Assembly: GCA_963678675.1 (NCBI GenBank) | Contig: OY783192.1 | Span: forward strand, 32,767,250-32,831,249 | Source: Xiphydria camelus | Taxonomy: Eukaryota > Arthropoda > Insecta > Hymenoptera > Xiphydriidae | Length of the DNA: 64,000 nucleotides | Direction: 5' to 3' | The notes under the pieces: generated by a model | Databases searched by the model: none | What the model saw: only the letters and a program-made list of their open reading frames with translations | What the model was told of the DNA's origin: nothing | Part shown: one piece after another, positions 23,534 through 34,934 of the stretch | Position numbering within the stretch: position 1 is the stretch's first letter | Layout of the letters: each line of letters begins with the position of its first letter | Made by a program: the position numbers and the translations under genes

Positions 23534-23769
23534 CCTAGACGGATAAGTTTTATATATTTTGTTTATAATCCAAATGTGGTTCTGGTCACATATGGATTAT
23601 ATATGATATTTATATTAATCATATAAGGACTGTATACCGATTTTTAAATGTTTGTATAATCTATATGGAGTCTTTGCATGGGTTATATAGAAGTCGTATA
23701 TAATCCATATATGTATGACTAGACCACATATGGATTGCATAGAAAATATATAGAATTTTTCCCCCTGAG
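23534..23769. mobile_element. MITE family B nested in A, first (236 bp)
   Basis: It splits the family A phrase CAAGCCATGGTTTTC, and CAT is present on both sides (23531-23533 and 23770-23772), so the target duplication is probably the 3-bp CAT. The termini CCTAGACGGATAAG and TTTTTCCCCCTGAG are imperfectly mirrored. Confidence 0.8.
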
Positions 23770-23869
23770 CATGGTTTTCTTCGTGCAAGAAAATATTTGA
23801 CCAGAAAGAATTTTTTGGTCCCACGACGATGTTCTTGAATCAAGAATATATAGCGATTCTTCGATTGAT

Positions 23870-24066
23870 CCAAGCGGAGAAGTTCTATATATTTTGGATA
23901 TAGTCCATATGTGTATTTGTTCATATACTGATTTTACATAATTTCTATATTAATAAGGATACGTCATAGTCTGTATCAGGTTAATATAGAAATCATACAT
24001 AATCCATATTATAATCAAATCCACACATGGACTATATACAAAATATATAGAACTTCTCCACCGTGG
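23870..24066. mobile_element. MITE family B nested in A, second (197 bp)
   Basis: The termini CCAAGCGGAGAAGTTCTATA and AGAACTTCTCCACCGTGG are mirrored. It splits the family A region around ATTCTTCGA and AGAATTTGTATTC. The arms match each other better than those of the first B copy. Confidence 0.8.
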
Positions 24067-24156
24067 TAGAATTTGTATTCTTAGAAATGTATAAGATCAT
24101 ATGTTCTTAATTCAAAAAAAACATTTTTTTAACACTAGGAATTATTTCTCTTGGTG

Positions 24157-26399
24157 TATAGATCATATCTGGGTGTCGTTTGTTCCGCGAAGAAAGGTAC
24201 GAATACAATCGCATCCTGTATTATATATAATGATTCGATAAAGAACTATTGAATATGATTAATGGGCAAGGGAATTTCATGAGAAATGATAAGTGCTATA
24301 TCGATTGATTCGCAGTATTACTCATGTGATTTTTATGACAACTTCTGATACTATTCTCGTCGATCGTAGATCATTCTGCCCCAAGAAATTGCCATGACCC
24401 TGTGTGTGTGTGAGTCCGGATTTTACCCTCGAAGAAATGATTTATTCGTACGCGAAGCTGCTGAGATATTTACATTTGATTAATGGAAACTTATTTGCTT
24501 CGAACTAAAATTTATTTCTGCGTAAATGCTCTGTCTATATTTTTGAGTTCAATTATGAATACGACAGGAAGAGTGTAGATCACTTGAAATGTTTCTTTTC
24601 CGTTAAAAACATTACGAGCCTCTTTAAATTTCCCTCTTATCCACTCGTAAAACGTAAAAGAACTCGTGACATGGGAAAATCCAACGAAACGCTATGATTA
24701 TTAAAATTCCAACTCATTACATAAATCTCACATTGAAACCCACCGACAATGAGATACACCGTATCCGCGGCAGTAAAAAATCAATTTAGTGCTTTTCAGT
24801 GCAATTTACCGAGTCGAGCAGTAAATCTCCCGGTAATCAGTGCATTTTATTGTTACTACTGAACATATTTTACCGTTCGAGTCGGTTAGTTTTATCGGGA
24901 AGCGCTACGCGCACCTTTTTTATTGCCGCACGGGGCGGTAAAATTTATTGCTCGAGCTTCTTCGCTCGGAGCATCTTTTAATTGAACAACGCCGTAATTC
25001 AAGCGCGTATAAAAATTCCCTTTTTCAAGATTATCCAAATTATATCGCCGCCCGCGAGTTCCAAACTAGGACCGATATTCGTTGAACTCTCTCGTTCGAA
25101 CATAAATAATTACGACCCCGCGCAGGGGTCACCCCGCCGTTCGATAAGCTGCCCAAGTCGACTCTAATTTATAAGTTCCCACCAGGCCCGTAAAGTCCCC
25201 GTCAAACGGAATCCAACGCCGCGCGCGCTTGACCCGACGCGAATAAAACTCGAAACGTGCCCCCGTGTGGACTTCCGCGTCGGAGTCGTCGTCCGCGATG
25301 CGGAACCGAGATAAGAGATTTCCTCACAGATTGTGTGGAGCCTCGCGCGCCTATCGGGGAAGGAAAATTAACACGTCTCCGAGGCGGCGTGTCGTACGCG
25401 TCGACGCTATATCGCGGGTATATCTTCACGAGGATCGAGGAGCGCGCGCGGCGGATTTAGATGTCAGTTTCCCGCGCGCGCACGGCGATAAGGCGACGGT
25501 GGCTACCTAGACGCCGCTGCCTCGTATAACGACCCCGAAACATGCTAAACGCATTATCGCGCGAGCCTGCTCCCACGTCCGGCGTGCATCTGGCTCCAAC
25601 GCGCATCGCGCGCGCCTAATCGACGCGCTCTCTCGCCCGGGCACACGACGATACCCTTGCCGGCGCGTCTTAATTATACGAGTGCCAGGTGTCGGTCGCG
25701 CCTCAAGTGGGTTACGGGTATAGTCGTCCATTACGGGCATTAAGGGCGATTCACACGCTCTCGAGGGCGAAAATCCCGGTGATCAGCGGCGCGATAGCGA
25801 TCCGGATCGCGTTGGAAAAGCGAGCGGGACGGTTTACCTCGGGAGTGGCAGGGCGCGAGGAGTTTATCGGGGAAATAAATACGTCGTTGCTGTTCCGTGG
25901 AGATAATTACGGTCACTTGGGTTTTTTTTTTGGGAGGGGGAAGTTTCTTCCCGTCTATCGTTCTATCGCCTCAACTCGTGCATCCTCGTGCACGGTCATC
26001 TTCCTGTGAACTAGAAGTTAATGAGCGATGAGCACGCATCGCTTCCAAAATTGCTCCTTCCGACTTCTGTACGAAGGATTTTCTTCCAAACTCCGGTTAT
26101 AATACCCGCATTTCTTCATCTCTGATTAAAGTTTAGCAATGGGATATGCTGCCAGAGGATGAACGAGTCGTCTATTGGCTGATAGGGTTTATCTGGAAGA
26201 TTCATTTTTATTGGTTATTCCGCGGAGAAAGGTTTGTATCGCGACGTCGAGGTGCGTGAGTAGCGACGCCAGACATACCAACCATGCCTAAAAATGCTGA
26301 AGGAAGGCAAGTGGCGTTGGACTGAGAGTCTGTTTGGCCGTTAAATTATCTGAATGGTGATGCGCGGAGGAGCTCCGCCAGTATTTGGCGAAAGAGAAT
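24157..26399. other. No gene seen; AT-rich then strongly CpG-rich
   Basis: 24157-24880 is AT-rich without repeats I recognise. 24880-25960 is CpG-rich with overlapping frames up to 106 codons. 26040-26390 is mixed and contains a 40-codon open stretch (26137-26259), discussed under rejected items. Confidence 0.5.
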
Positions 26400-26413
26400 T
26401 CGCCATCTCGTGG
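26400..26413 (-). promoter_or_regulatory. Candidate CTCF-binding site 1
   Basis: The minus strand reads CCACGAGATGGCGA, which fits the CTCF core CCNNNAGRKGGCRN except at the last weak positions. CTCF is conserved in most insects. A second same-orientation match lies 173 bp away. This is a motif match only. Confidence 0.45.
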
Positions 26414-26572
26414 CGGAGCGTTTCGTCTCGGAGTCGGCCCGTGGACTCGTCAGTAAGGCTAGGCCGACTCCTGCCTTAGACGCTCTGTGGTCCTCTTATA
26501 TAGTAACTGCACCGTCGTTGGACTACCGAGAGCCGGGGGCCAGGAGCCGCGAGCCGAGGGCCGAGAGGATCG

Positions 26573-26586
26573 GCGCCATCTGGCGG
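26573..26586 (-). promoter_or_regulatory. Candidate CTCF-binding site 2
   Basis: The minus strand reads CCGCCAGATGGCGC, a full match to the CTCF core CCNNNAGRKGGCRC. It lies in a GC-rich, MITE-free pocket, in the same orientation as site 1. Boundary or insulator function is inferred, not shown. Confidence 0.5.
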
Positions 26587-26754
26587 CAGGCCGCCACATA
26601 GTCCAGTAAAATTTCCGTTTAAATCAAAAATTGTTCCAGCAGGGTGAAAACTTGCCAAAACTTATGTTTTGGTGTTATTAATAGGGGAAACACATGTTAA
26701 AATGTCGTGACGGCATTACTACCAAATATGGATGCTTCGTATTGAATCTATAGG

Positions 26755-27236
26755 TACCTACTGGTCCAACTATCCCGGATTTACCCTATCTCTTATCTCT
26801 GGGCTTTTAGCTCTCATAGTTATATAATACTTTTTTGAAGACTACATTTTTATGTACCTATAAAAAAGTCTTATATCGATCGATGTAGGTCAAAAGTTCA
26901 TAAATAATGAAATAATAGTGTCCATATAGAGTCCATATATGGATGTGGTGCTATACGGATCATACCTGATTTCTATATGAATCATACCTGATTTCTATAT
27001 GAATCATAATTATAAAACTACGTATAGATTGCACAAAAATTTAACGATCTTTCCCAAAAATGTCAGTTAGTTACTTATGGCAGTAATAGGACGATATAAG
27101 GATTATATTATAGATTTTTAAATGGCCGTATAATCCATATTATGTGGTCTGCATATGATTAATATAGAAATCGTACATAATTCATATATGACCAGAATCA
27201 CATATGAATCATATACTTAAATCTTTTCCGCCTGGG
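26755..27236. mobile_element. Family B and family C remnants
   Basis: 26795-26920 has the family C centre (TAATACTTTTTTGAAGACTA, AAGTCTTATATCGAT, AAAAGTTCATAAATAATGA). From about 26930 to CCGCCTGGG at 27236 the sequence is family B (ATAATCCATATTATG, ATCGTACATAATTCATATA). Boundaries are approximate. Confidence 0.55.
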
Positions 27237-27585
27237 TTGTATAATCCATATAGGACCAAATTCATATATCGTCGTTGAAGATGCAATAGCTCGCACAGCC
27301 CACAGTTCCTGCTAAAATGAGATTTGGACGTCATAAGACTTGCGGTATATTTGTTTACGTATATGCAAAATCTCGTAAGCCACAGTTTTATACTAAATCC
27401 GTTTTATTTTTAAAATAATAAACACCTCGTATCCCACACACACACACACATTATACCGCAAGTTTATGACGTCCAAATCTCGCCTTGGCAAAAACTGTGG
27501 GTTACGAGCTATTGCATCTTCAACGACGATATATATATGAACTATATTCAAACCAAACATATAGAACTTCTCCGCCTTGAGGGTC
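27237..27585. mobile_element. Family B remnant around a large palindrome
   Basis: The left piece (TTGTATAATCCATATAGGAC) and right piece (ACATATAGAACTTCTCCGCC) are family B. The centre is the foldback element at 27266-27533. Confidence 0.6.
27266..27533. mobile_element. Foldback element, arms of about 85 bp
   Basis: ATATCGTCGTTGAAGATGCA, ATAGCTCG, GATTTGGACGTCATAA and CTTGCGGTAT at the left are mirrored in order by ATACCGCAAG, TTATGACGTCCAAATCTC, CGAGCTATTGCATCTTC and AACGACGATAT at the right. The spacer carries a CA microsatellite. It is inserted in family B. Confidence 0.8.
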
Positions 27586-28690
27586 TAGAACTGCACCGTC
27601 GGCCTGCAGCTCAGAAACGCACGAGCAGCGACCGCGTGTGCGCAAAATGGCTCTATTATACCCGAGCGCTTTTCCGCCTCGACCTCGCCGCCGCGGTAGC
27701 GTTCCATAATGGAATTGCCGTTTTGCGGTAACATTACCGCGCTCTCCAATTAATGCGATTGGCTGAAAATCCTTGGGGGAACGTAATAATTTACGCCGTG
27801 TTCCTCGGCTCTTTCTCGCCTCGCGCGCCCTGAGTTATATCACCGCGGCGGTCCATTCAGCGCGGCGCGCGGTTGAATACGCGCGAGAGGTGCGCTAATA
27901 AGAAATGATAATTAATTTGCGCCGACGGAATTATCGCCTTAATGGTATTGCCCCGCCGTCGGACGCGTTGTACGTTGCGCGGCGCGGGACCGCGTCGTGC
28001 GTTACTGCCACGGGGTGCTGCAGCGCGGCTATTACCGCGCCGGTGCGGCAACGGCGCCGTGTATACAACCCGTTTACAACGCGCGCGGCTTTTACAAATT
28101 CATCCACCCGCGATATCTCGCCGCGTCCATTGCCGCGCTTGCATTACCGCGCCACATGATGGAGGATTACGCGTACGCCGGAGCAGGGGCTGTACGAATA
28201 GGTACTATCTACGCGCGCGCGCGGGCACTCGCTGCTGGTGTAATCTTCCTGCCGTGGGATGCGTTTCATTCGCTCGGTATTCGCGCGTATACGTCGTGAC
28301 TAACGATTCTCCGGTATACTGCGTCGAATGGAAAATTGAAAGTTATTCATTCTCCATGTCTCTCGTATCGTCCCGTCGCGCTTGATCATCGCGCGTTTTC
28401 ATTCAGAGGGAATTCGCATTCGATGGAAGTAGCCGTTGGTGTTTAGGCTTTACCAATGGAGCTGTTTTTAAATTGGATTCGTCGTTCCGCACTGTGTGGC
28501 TTTCGAGGGACTCATTTGGTGGTGATTTGATCACTGATCCGCTCGGGGGATTCGATGATGGTTGGTAAATGATGTTCGCCGGTGAATGTCAATGCTTTTG
28601 ATTGATTGGTTGGTTGGTTTATTTGAATCGGGAATATTTTTCATGGCCACATACGCGCATGGGGAGGTGCACGAGAGAAATAAATCCTTT
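27586..28690. other. No gene seen; extremely CpG-rich
   Basis: 27590-28380 is the most CpG-dense part of the window, with frames of 84, 147 and 100 codons in all three plus-strand frames over the same bases. Simultaneous openness in every frame marks low stop density, not coding. Confidence 0.55.
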
Positions 28691-28692
28691 CA

Positions 28693-28850
28693 CTGTGTAG
28701 AATTGATATATTCTGATAAAAAAATGCAGTTAAATGAACCAAATGTTGCACACTGACTTTTCTTTAGTTTATTCGAATGATATTTTTATCGAATCGATGA
28801 AGCGATGATCGATTCGATACAAATATTATATTATCGTGGTCGTAGCTAGA
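28693..28850. mobile_element. MITE family R, diverged copy
   Basis: Shares ATGCAGTTAAATGAACCAAA, TTATTCGAATGATATTTTTA, TCGAATCGATGAAGCGATGA and TCGATTCGATA with the complete R copy at 55122-55306. Confidence 0.6.
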
Positions 28851-28877
28851 AATCACTGTATAACTATACTGGATTTT

Positions 28878-29050
28878 TACGGAAAAAATAAATCGTAACA
28901 TTTACAAAGTTTGTAGTTAATTTCGGGACAAGGCCAATTTATTGTCACGATAACTGTAATTTCAGTGAAGATTTAGTTTAAAGAAGTTGCAAGCGTTGTT
29001 GTAATTTTTACTAAAAATTTGTACTAAAAATTACGAAATATTTTGTAAGG
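28878..29050. mobile_element. MITE family G, partial copy
   Basis: CGGAAAAAATAAATCGTAAC and ACAAAGTTTGTAGTTAATTT match family G. The right arm is truncated. Confidence 0.6.
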
Positions 29051-29053
29051 TAC

Positions 29054-29580
29054 ATGCAGAAAAGGGTTTAATAAAAAGTCATGGAGAAATCCATGAATTT
29101 TTACAGTCATCCCAGTAACAGAGCTCCTCGAGGTGAAACATTGAAGCCTTTAACACTAGATTTATGGACGGTTTCGACGTTCTAAAATGGCCATTTTGGC
29201 GAATAATCATCTCGATAACTACTAAATTTTAGTCTATGCTACTATACGTATCTTGTACAGCGAAATCTAATCTACAAAAAAGTATTTCACCAATTCAGTC
29301 TAAAACCTCATAGATTACTAGATAATCGAAATTGAATGGCACTCTGAATAAGTTACCCGTCAAATTGACCGCAGCGTACTTTTTACAGTCCGTAATAATA
29401 CACACATCAGTTTATACGGTAAAATTTACCAATCTCCCGTTAATGTGTCGGGTGTTTACGGGTTTACGCTGCAACGGACTGTAAAAAGTACACTGTGCCT
29501 ATTAAAAAATTCAACGTTTCACCTCGAGGAGCCCCGTTACGGAGATTCACTGTAAAAATTACTAATCCTTCTTCTCCGTG
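29054..29580. mobile_element. MITE family H interrupted by family C
   Basis: The left half (AATCCATGAATTTTTACAGT, CACCTCGAGG words) and right half (CGTACTTTTTACAGTCCGTA, AATCTCCCGTTAATGTG, TTCTTCTCCGTG) follow family H. 29190-29340 is a diverged family C foldback (AATAATCATCTCGATAAC mirrored by TTACTAGATAATCGAAATT). Confidence 0.65.
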
Positions 29581-30713
29581 TATTTCTCGATGTTTATACA
29601 TATATTTCCAAGCAGCTCTCTTCGCTGTTATTCGCGAGGAATACGCTTACCCGAAAAAAAAAAAACCCATTTAACCGCGAATCGCCCCGCGTATACGTTA
29701 CGCATTGCCCCGCATATGGTCCGTTGCATGTACACAGGCTCTCTTTATCGGAGGCACCTACTGAGGCCGTTTCGCGCGCGCGAGGTTACGCAGGAAAATT
29801 ATCGTAAAACACGAAAGACTGCCTCCGTTTACGATATTATTTCGCATAGACCGAGAAAATTACTATCGGCTGTAAACTGAGTTTGCACCGCGCGGCGGTT
29901 GTGCCGGGGCTTTTTTACGACGTCAGCTTTAACATTTCAGTTATACAAAGCGTAATTATTGCTCGCGCGCCGTCGCGCTGATACTTTCCGCCTTTGCGGC
30001 CGCTGCAGCTTATACAGCGCTCAACTCTGCGGCGGCGAACTGGCGGGCGATGTATGGAGCGCGCGGGTTGCAATAGGGATTTTGCAATCGCGCGCGCGCA
30101 TTGCTTTTTCGATGCTCTCGGTGCGCGGGAAAGAGAAACGCGGGATTATCGTTCCGTGTATAGGAGAACCAAATGCGACTCGCGGCGCGTCTCCCTTTCG
30201 CGGTGACCCGTAACGCGGTGCGAGAGTTTGAAAGGATCGGCATGTATAATATCGCGAGGAACGAGGCACCGGGTTGACCCCTCGACTCGCGTTCCATCGC
30301 CGTATCAGCAGGTGATCGCGCGCAATCCTCCGGCGGACCGCGTTAGCGGGGATTCTCCTGCGTGTAATCGTCGGCAGTAAACGTCGGCCCTGATTTACTC
30401 GCGCTCGCCACATGCTCGTCATTTTTCCGCCCAATTATACGCGTGGCGCGTCCCGAGAGTTTTATCTCACGCTTCGAGTCGAATCGGTATAGATTTCCGC
30501 GGAAGCAGGCGTCGATATTTCATTGAAAACGATGACTTCGAGGTAGTACAAGTGGCGTGAAGTGAAATCTCGGAAGTGGTCCACGATCCTGATGCTGTAG
30601 AGGGTAGTGATCGTTACCTGTTAGGAAGTTTATTAGTCATGAATAGGAATTTTCTTCGTATTGAAGAAAGATCTGTCGAATTAAATACATTTTTGGGTAC
30701 ATCTTGGAACGTT
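29581..30713. other. No gene seen; CpG-rich
   Basis: Frames of 100 and 137 codons overlap on both strands and are unrecognised. 30480-30713 is mixed. Confidence 0.5.
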
Positions 30714-31258
30714 CATTGTGAAGAACGATGTTTCAAGATGTAGCAATATCAATTCCAGAAAGTATGGAGGAAAAACTACAGGTGAGAAATGTGATAATGG
30801 GATACACGCAAAGATAAATCGTAGCATTTTTACAAAGTTTGTGGTAAATTTCGGGACAAGGCCAATTTATTGTTAGGATAATTACACTTTTAGTAGAAAT
30901 TATAGAAATGCTTGCAACTTCTATAAGTTTTACCATACTTTTTACTAAAATTGTAGCCATCGTAACAATAAATTCGCCTTGGTCCGAAATTTACCACAAA
31001 CTTTGTAAATGCTACGATTTATTTTTTCCCGTGCAGTTATGAATTTGATTAAATACTATACTGTATATGACTTATATGCACTGTATAAGACTGTACATGA
31101 TTTAAATTTATACTTGACAGAAGTACCTTTATACAGTTCGTATTTAATCGAATATAATATAACCGCACTATCGCTAGATTTCTTACCTACCATTTTTTCT
31201 CTACATATATACTTTCTGGAATTGATTGCTGAATTTTGAAAGATAATTTTTCTGAGTG
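30714..31258. mobile_element. MITE family Q interrupted by family G
   Basis: GATGTTTCAAGATGTAGCAA, TATCAATTCCAGAAAGTATG at the left and TATTTAATCGAATATAAT, TTTCTGGAATTGATTGCT at the right are family Q (compare 39309-39922 and 50601-50885). A complete G copy lies at 30805-31033. Confidence 0.75.
30805..31033. mobile_element. MITE family G, copy 3 (229 bp)
   Basis: Runs from CACGCAAAGATAAATCGTAG to ACGATTTATTTTTTCCCGTG. The arms contain ACAAAGTTTGTGGTAAATTT and AAATTTACCACAAACTTTGT, the best-preserved inverted arms of this family here. Confidence 0.8.
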
Positions 31259-31949
31259 TTCATTTATTTAAAACTTCCGCGTATTCCTTGCAAATAAATT
31301 CGTCGTTCATCGCGAATAAATGTTGCTGCTAGGTTCTTATTCGAGCAAACTTTTCTCTGGATGTAAATTCCCAAATTTCCATGTTCCATTTCATCTAATT
31401 CCCTTCTGTTTGATTTACGGAAGACCCCCTTTTCCGGTTTTCTCGCTCCTCGACACGTTTTATCCGCCCTCGCTCCTCGTCACACCGCGGGCATCGCTTC
31501 CTCCCGATATTCTCACACGCGCGGAGGAAGAGAAACCCGCGGCGAGACCGCTACGTAAAGCGGTGCCAGGCCGGGCGTAACGGTCAAGCGCGCGAGGCTT
31601 TTTCCTAAACCCGTTTCTCCCCCCCTTTTAATTAAACCGCGCACCGCGCATTATCATAATTAATTTGACGTAGAATTCTGGCAGGTCGGTCGGTTCATTA
31701 ATATCTATTATGTAAAGCATTCGGAGCGATTCGTTCCCGTAACGAATGGGCATTGTGCGCGTCGCGGTCATTGTGCGCACCTTCCTGCTTTGCTCCGTGG
31801 GTCCTCGCCGCGCGATACGGGTCGACGCAGTGGCGGCACTCTCTTTCTTAGCGCTGGCGTTGTGGAAATTGCGGCGGTATTTCGTGGATATTACTTATAG
31901 CATACGTGTATGATACGTTATGCGAAAAACGGAAAAATAATGATTAGTG
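31259..31949. other. No gene seen
   Basis: Mixed composition, then CpG-rich from about 31440. An 86-codon frame at 31320-31580 is unrecognised. Confidence 0.5.
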
Positions 31950-32361
31950 CATTGAGAGAAAAAATTTGGTCGAAAGAACCAAAATTTAATTAGAAATCGT
32001 GACTGCCTTTGGCGCCAACCATAATTCCATAGTTGTTCTAAGCAGTGAGAATGCGATTATAGTATCAAGAGGTCAGAATTGTCTGCAACCAGGTCAACCT
32101 GCAGTATGGTCGATTGATGTCCTCAACTTTTTTTCTACATAGTTGACACTACCATACAGTAATACTATTGATTTTTTTTCCGGTTAATTAAACCATGGTG
32201 CATGGCTATCATAAACCACAACATTGCTGTTACTATAACCATACGACAAAAGTTATTTCGACTGCATTCATGATCCGTTTAATCATAAATGTAGTACTAG
32301 CAACCAGGAAAATTCAAACTAGTGATTTTAATTGATTTTACTACCCACTTTTTTCTGAATG
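31950..32361. mobile_element. MITE-like repeat family P, copy 1
   Basis: Collinear over about 400 bp with 53545-53944. Shared words include CATAGTTGT, AACCAGGTCA, TGACACTACC, TACAGTAAT, ATTGATTTTACTACCCACTT and TGTTACTATAACCA. Ends are CATTGAGAGAAAAA and TTTTTTCTGAATG. Confidence 0.7.
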
Positions 32362-33609
32362 TAATTTTAAGCAAACTGTCGGTTGGTATGCGAGTAACAA
32401 AATATTTTTACTGCGACAACAAATGTTTGGTTGTCAGAATAAAGCATCTTTTAAATAATGTGTTGCCACGACCAACATTTATTTGTCGAAATAAAAATAT
32501 TTTTTTGTTCAAACGTGTAGTTGACGTTATTAATCATTTTTGTCAGCGAAAGAGATAAACGACAGTCGAGAAAAGTCTGCGAGGAAGATGCGAGAAAGGT
32601 TATTCAAGCGCGTGTAATTAATTAACGCGTTTCGTTCAAGCTTTATAACAGTCCTCTCGTATACCTACGGCAATCGTTAAATGGCAAATAGAAATGCTCG
32701 GTTCGGCAAATTAACGCCGGCGACAGAACTATCATTAGCGCGCAGGCAGCGAGAGAAATTCCACCAAAGCACATTTCCACGTATAACGAGTTAATACTAC
32801 GCGGTGTAAGATCACACTTTTCCGCGAGTGTAGCGCACGCAGACGTCCTCCGTCCGTCCAATATTAATAACTCCCCGAAGAAATCACGCCCCCCCCGTCG
32901 TACTCCATCGGCGTTACATATCGTTCCGACGAAGACCAGGAAGTCACTCTCGCGATCCCTCGTCTCGTGCAGCGAGGAGAAAAACCTCTCGCGCGATATC
33001 CGGGCGGAGCGTTAATTGGCGCCGATGAAAAATCATCCCCGTACATGCCGGCGATCGTGGCGACTTTATTGCGGATCGAGCTGTACCTCTGTGCGCTAAC
33101 GTATCCCGCCGCACGATACTCGCTACGAGTGATGCACACGTCGCGCATAAGCGCGGGCCCACGCGGAACGGCCGGAGACGGAGCGAGAAGACGCTAAAGT
33201 ATAGAGTTGCAACGTTGATGCGATTCTCGGTAGTGTTATAGATCGGACTCCGTACCGATGCGGGGTTCGCCGCGGCCTCGCCTTGAAGAGCCTCCTCCTT
33301 ATGGCGTATAGCCCACGCGGCTTCGTGGTCTAGTACAGACAGCTCTTGGGCGACCGCCCATTAAACACAATTACCGGCGCTCGTATTCATTTTTCTCATT
33401 GCACCTGCCCCGCGATATTTGCATAAACGACGCGCGGCCGCGTTATACGTGGACCCCGGGAGGAAGGGGGTGGGTTCTAACGCGGGGGTGGGAAAGAGAC
33501 GTCGTCATCGCGCGTCGTGGGTGAGTAAGTTGAGCCGCACTCGGTGCAATGCTGGTAGGTGGGCTAATAGCTCGCGTTGTACAGACTTAGGAATGAGGGT
33601 GAGGCCAGA
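32362..33609. other. No gene seen
   Basis: AT-rich to 32560, then CpG-rich. Several overlapping frames of fewer than 95 codons, none recognised. Confidence 0.5.
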
Positions 33610-33879
33610 TTACCTTGCGATTATATCTATAGTTATACGCGGGTCTTCCTGATCGGAGCAGCGGGTCCGCCGCCACTGCTCTAATTCTTTTTTGTCTTCT
33701 TCTTCGTCTTCTTCTTCATCTTCATCTTCTTCTTCGGCTTCTTCTTCATCATCTTCTTCATCCTCTTCTTCATCTTCATCTTCTTCTTCGGCTTCTTTTT
33801 CGTCTTCGTCATCTTTGGCTTCTCCTTCATCATATTTTTCGTCCTTCTTCTCGTGAAGAGCAGCTTCCGGTATGCCGGT
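33610..33879 (-). other. Purine-rich GAA/GAT tract in an 89-codon acidic open frame
   Basis: On the minus strand, 33687-33845 is built from GAA, GAT, GAC, GAG and GCC triplets. Read in the frame bounded by stops at 33882-33880 and 33612-33610, it encodes a long Glu/Asp stretch with periodic Ala, followed by DKKELEQW. It has no in-frame ATG and no convincing splice acceptor, so it would have to be an internal exon or plain microsatellite. Another minus frame over the same DNA gives a Lys/Met-rich 216-codon translation. I favour a microsatellite. Confidence 0.4.
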
Positions 33880-34270
33880 TTATCGCGTTCGGGGATCGGC
33901 GACTGTAGGCCGCGCTCGCGGAAGGTCCTCTCGGAATTGACCCGCGCGAACCTCCCGACGAAATTCGCCGCCATTGTGAGCTGGTCTTCGCGCGTGCGAA
34001 ATGCCGCGCGAGAGCCGTTCGAGCGCGAACAATGAAGGCCCCTCTCGGCTAGAAAACCTTCCACTCGCATTGTACCGTTGCCAAGCGGCGAAAATAATCT
34101 CGCGAGAGTATAGGCCATAACGTTACGGACGTTCGGACAATGCGATTCGCGGGCTAGCATTTTGCTCGGTTGATAGCCAAGGTCGTTACTACAAAGGATG
34201 AGCGTATTTATCAAGCAGATATTGTGCAATGGGATATATATAGTACCTATCAAAATAGATCGAATCGGTA

Positions 34271-34934
34271 CACGGAGAAAAATGAAGTTGAAATGACAAG
34301 CATTGGGGATGCCTGAATTTTGGCACTGCATGCGCTTAGTATGGCGCTGTAGTGAACACTTAAAATTATGAAAATTATTGCCACAGAGAATAGCACTTCA
34401 TATTCTCCACGTATAGCAAGCATTAATATAATATCGCATATTTTCCGATAATTTACAAGACTGCATTGCGGTAACTACCGATGGCTATATAGTAAAAAAT
34501 GTCACAAGGGCTGCATTGCAAAGTGTCAAATTATCTTAAAATTTACCAAATTAAATTAACGTTTGTTATACGCAAAGAATGAAATGCTATTCTGTATTCG
34601 GTTTAACTGGGAATTTTTTTGCTACCATAACAGACACATTATCTGTGGCAGCAAAAGATATGTTCAGTAATAGCAAATTTATCTACAATCACGGTGAAAT
34701 TTTTGGTTGGCAAAAATATTTGCTATCCCAGCAAATATTTTGACTACAATATTACCGGACATGTCTTTTGCTGCCACGGATGATATTTTTGTCATGATGG
34801 CAAGAAATTCTCAGCAAATCCTAGTTTTGTTAAAATTGCGAAATCATTTTTTCCCGTGCATATAAAGGGAAAATATAGTGCCAGGACTTCGAGCATTCAA
34901 TGCTCGTCATTTCAACTTTATTCTTTTTCATGTG
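34271..34934. mobile_element. TA-flanked element (family X) interrupted by family F
   Basis: The ends CACGGAGAAAAATGAAGTTG and CTTTATTCTTTTTCATGTG are mirrored, and GAAATGACAAGCATTGGGGA is mirrored by CATTCAATGCTCGTCATTTC. The inner part from about 34595 to 34856 is family F (AGCAAAAGATATGTTCAGTA, TTTGCTATCCCAGCAAATAT). Confidence 0.7.

Larger units (their letters stand above)
23453..24156. mobile_element. MITE family A interrupted by two family B copies
   Basis: Flanked by TA at 23451-23452 and 24157-24158. The ends CACCGGGAGGAATAATTG and AATTATTTCTCTTGGTG match family A (consensus tip CACTGAGAGAAATAATTG). Removing the two B copies (23534-23769 and 23870-24066) leaves a body that runs collinear with the uninterrupted A copy at 39455-39746. 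Confidence 0.85.

Noticed and set aside
26137..26259. 40-codon open stretch (WDMLPEDERVVYWLIGFIWK) after a TTTAG and before GAGGTGCGTGAG
   Set aside because: The acceptor lacks a proper pyrimidine tract next to the AG, and the peptide is unrecognised.
27942..28385. 147-codon Arg/Ala-rich frame
   Set aside because: All three plus-strand frames are open here because CpG-rich DNA lacks stops.
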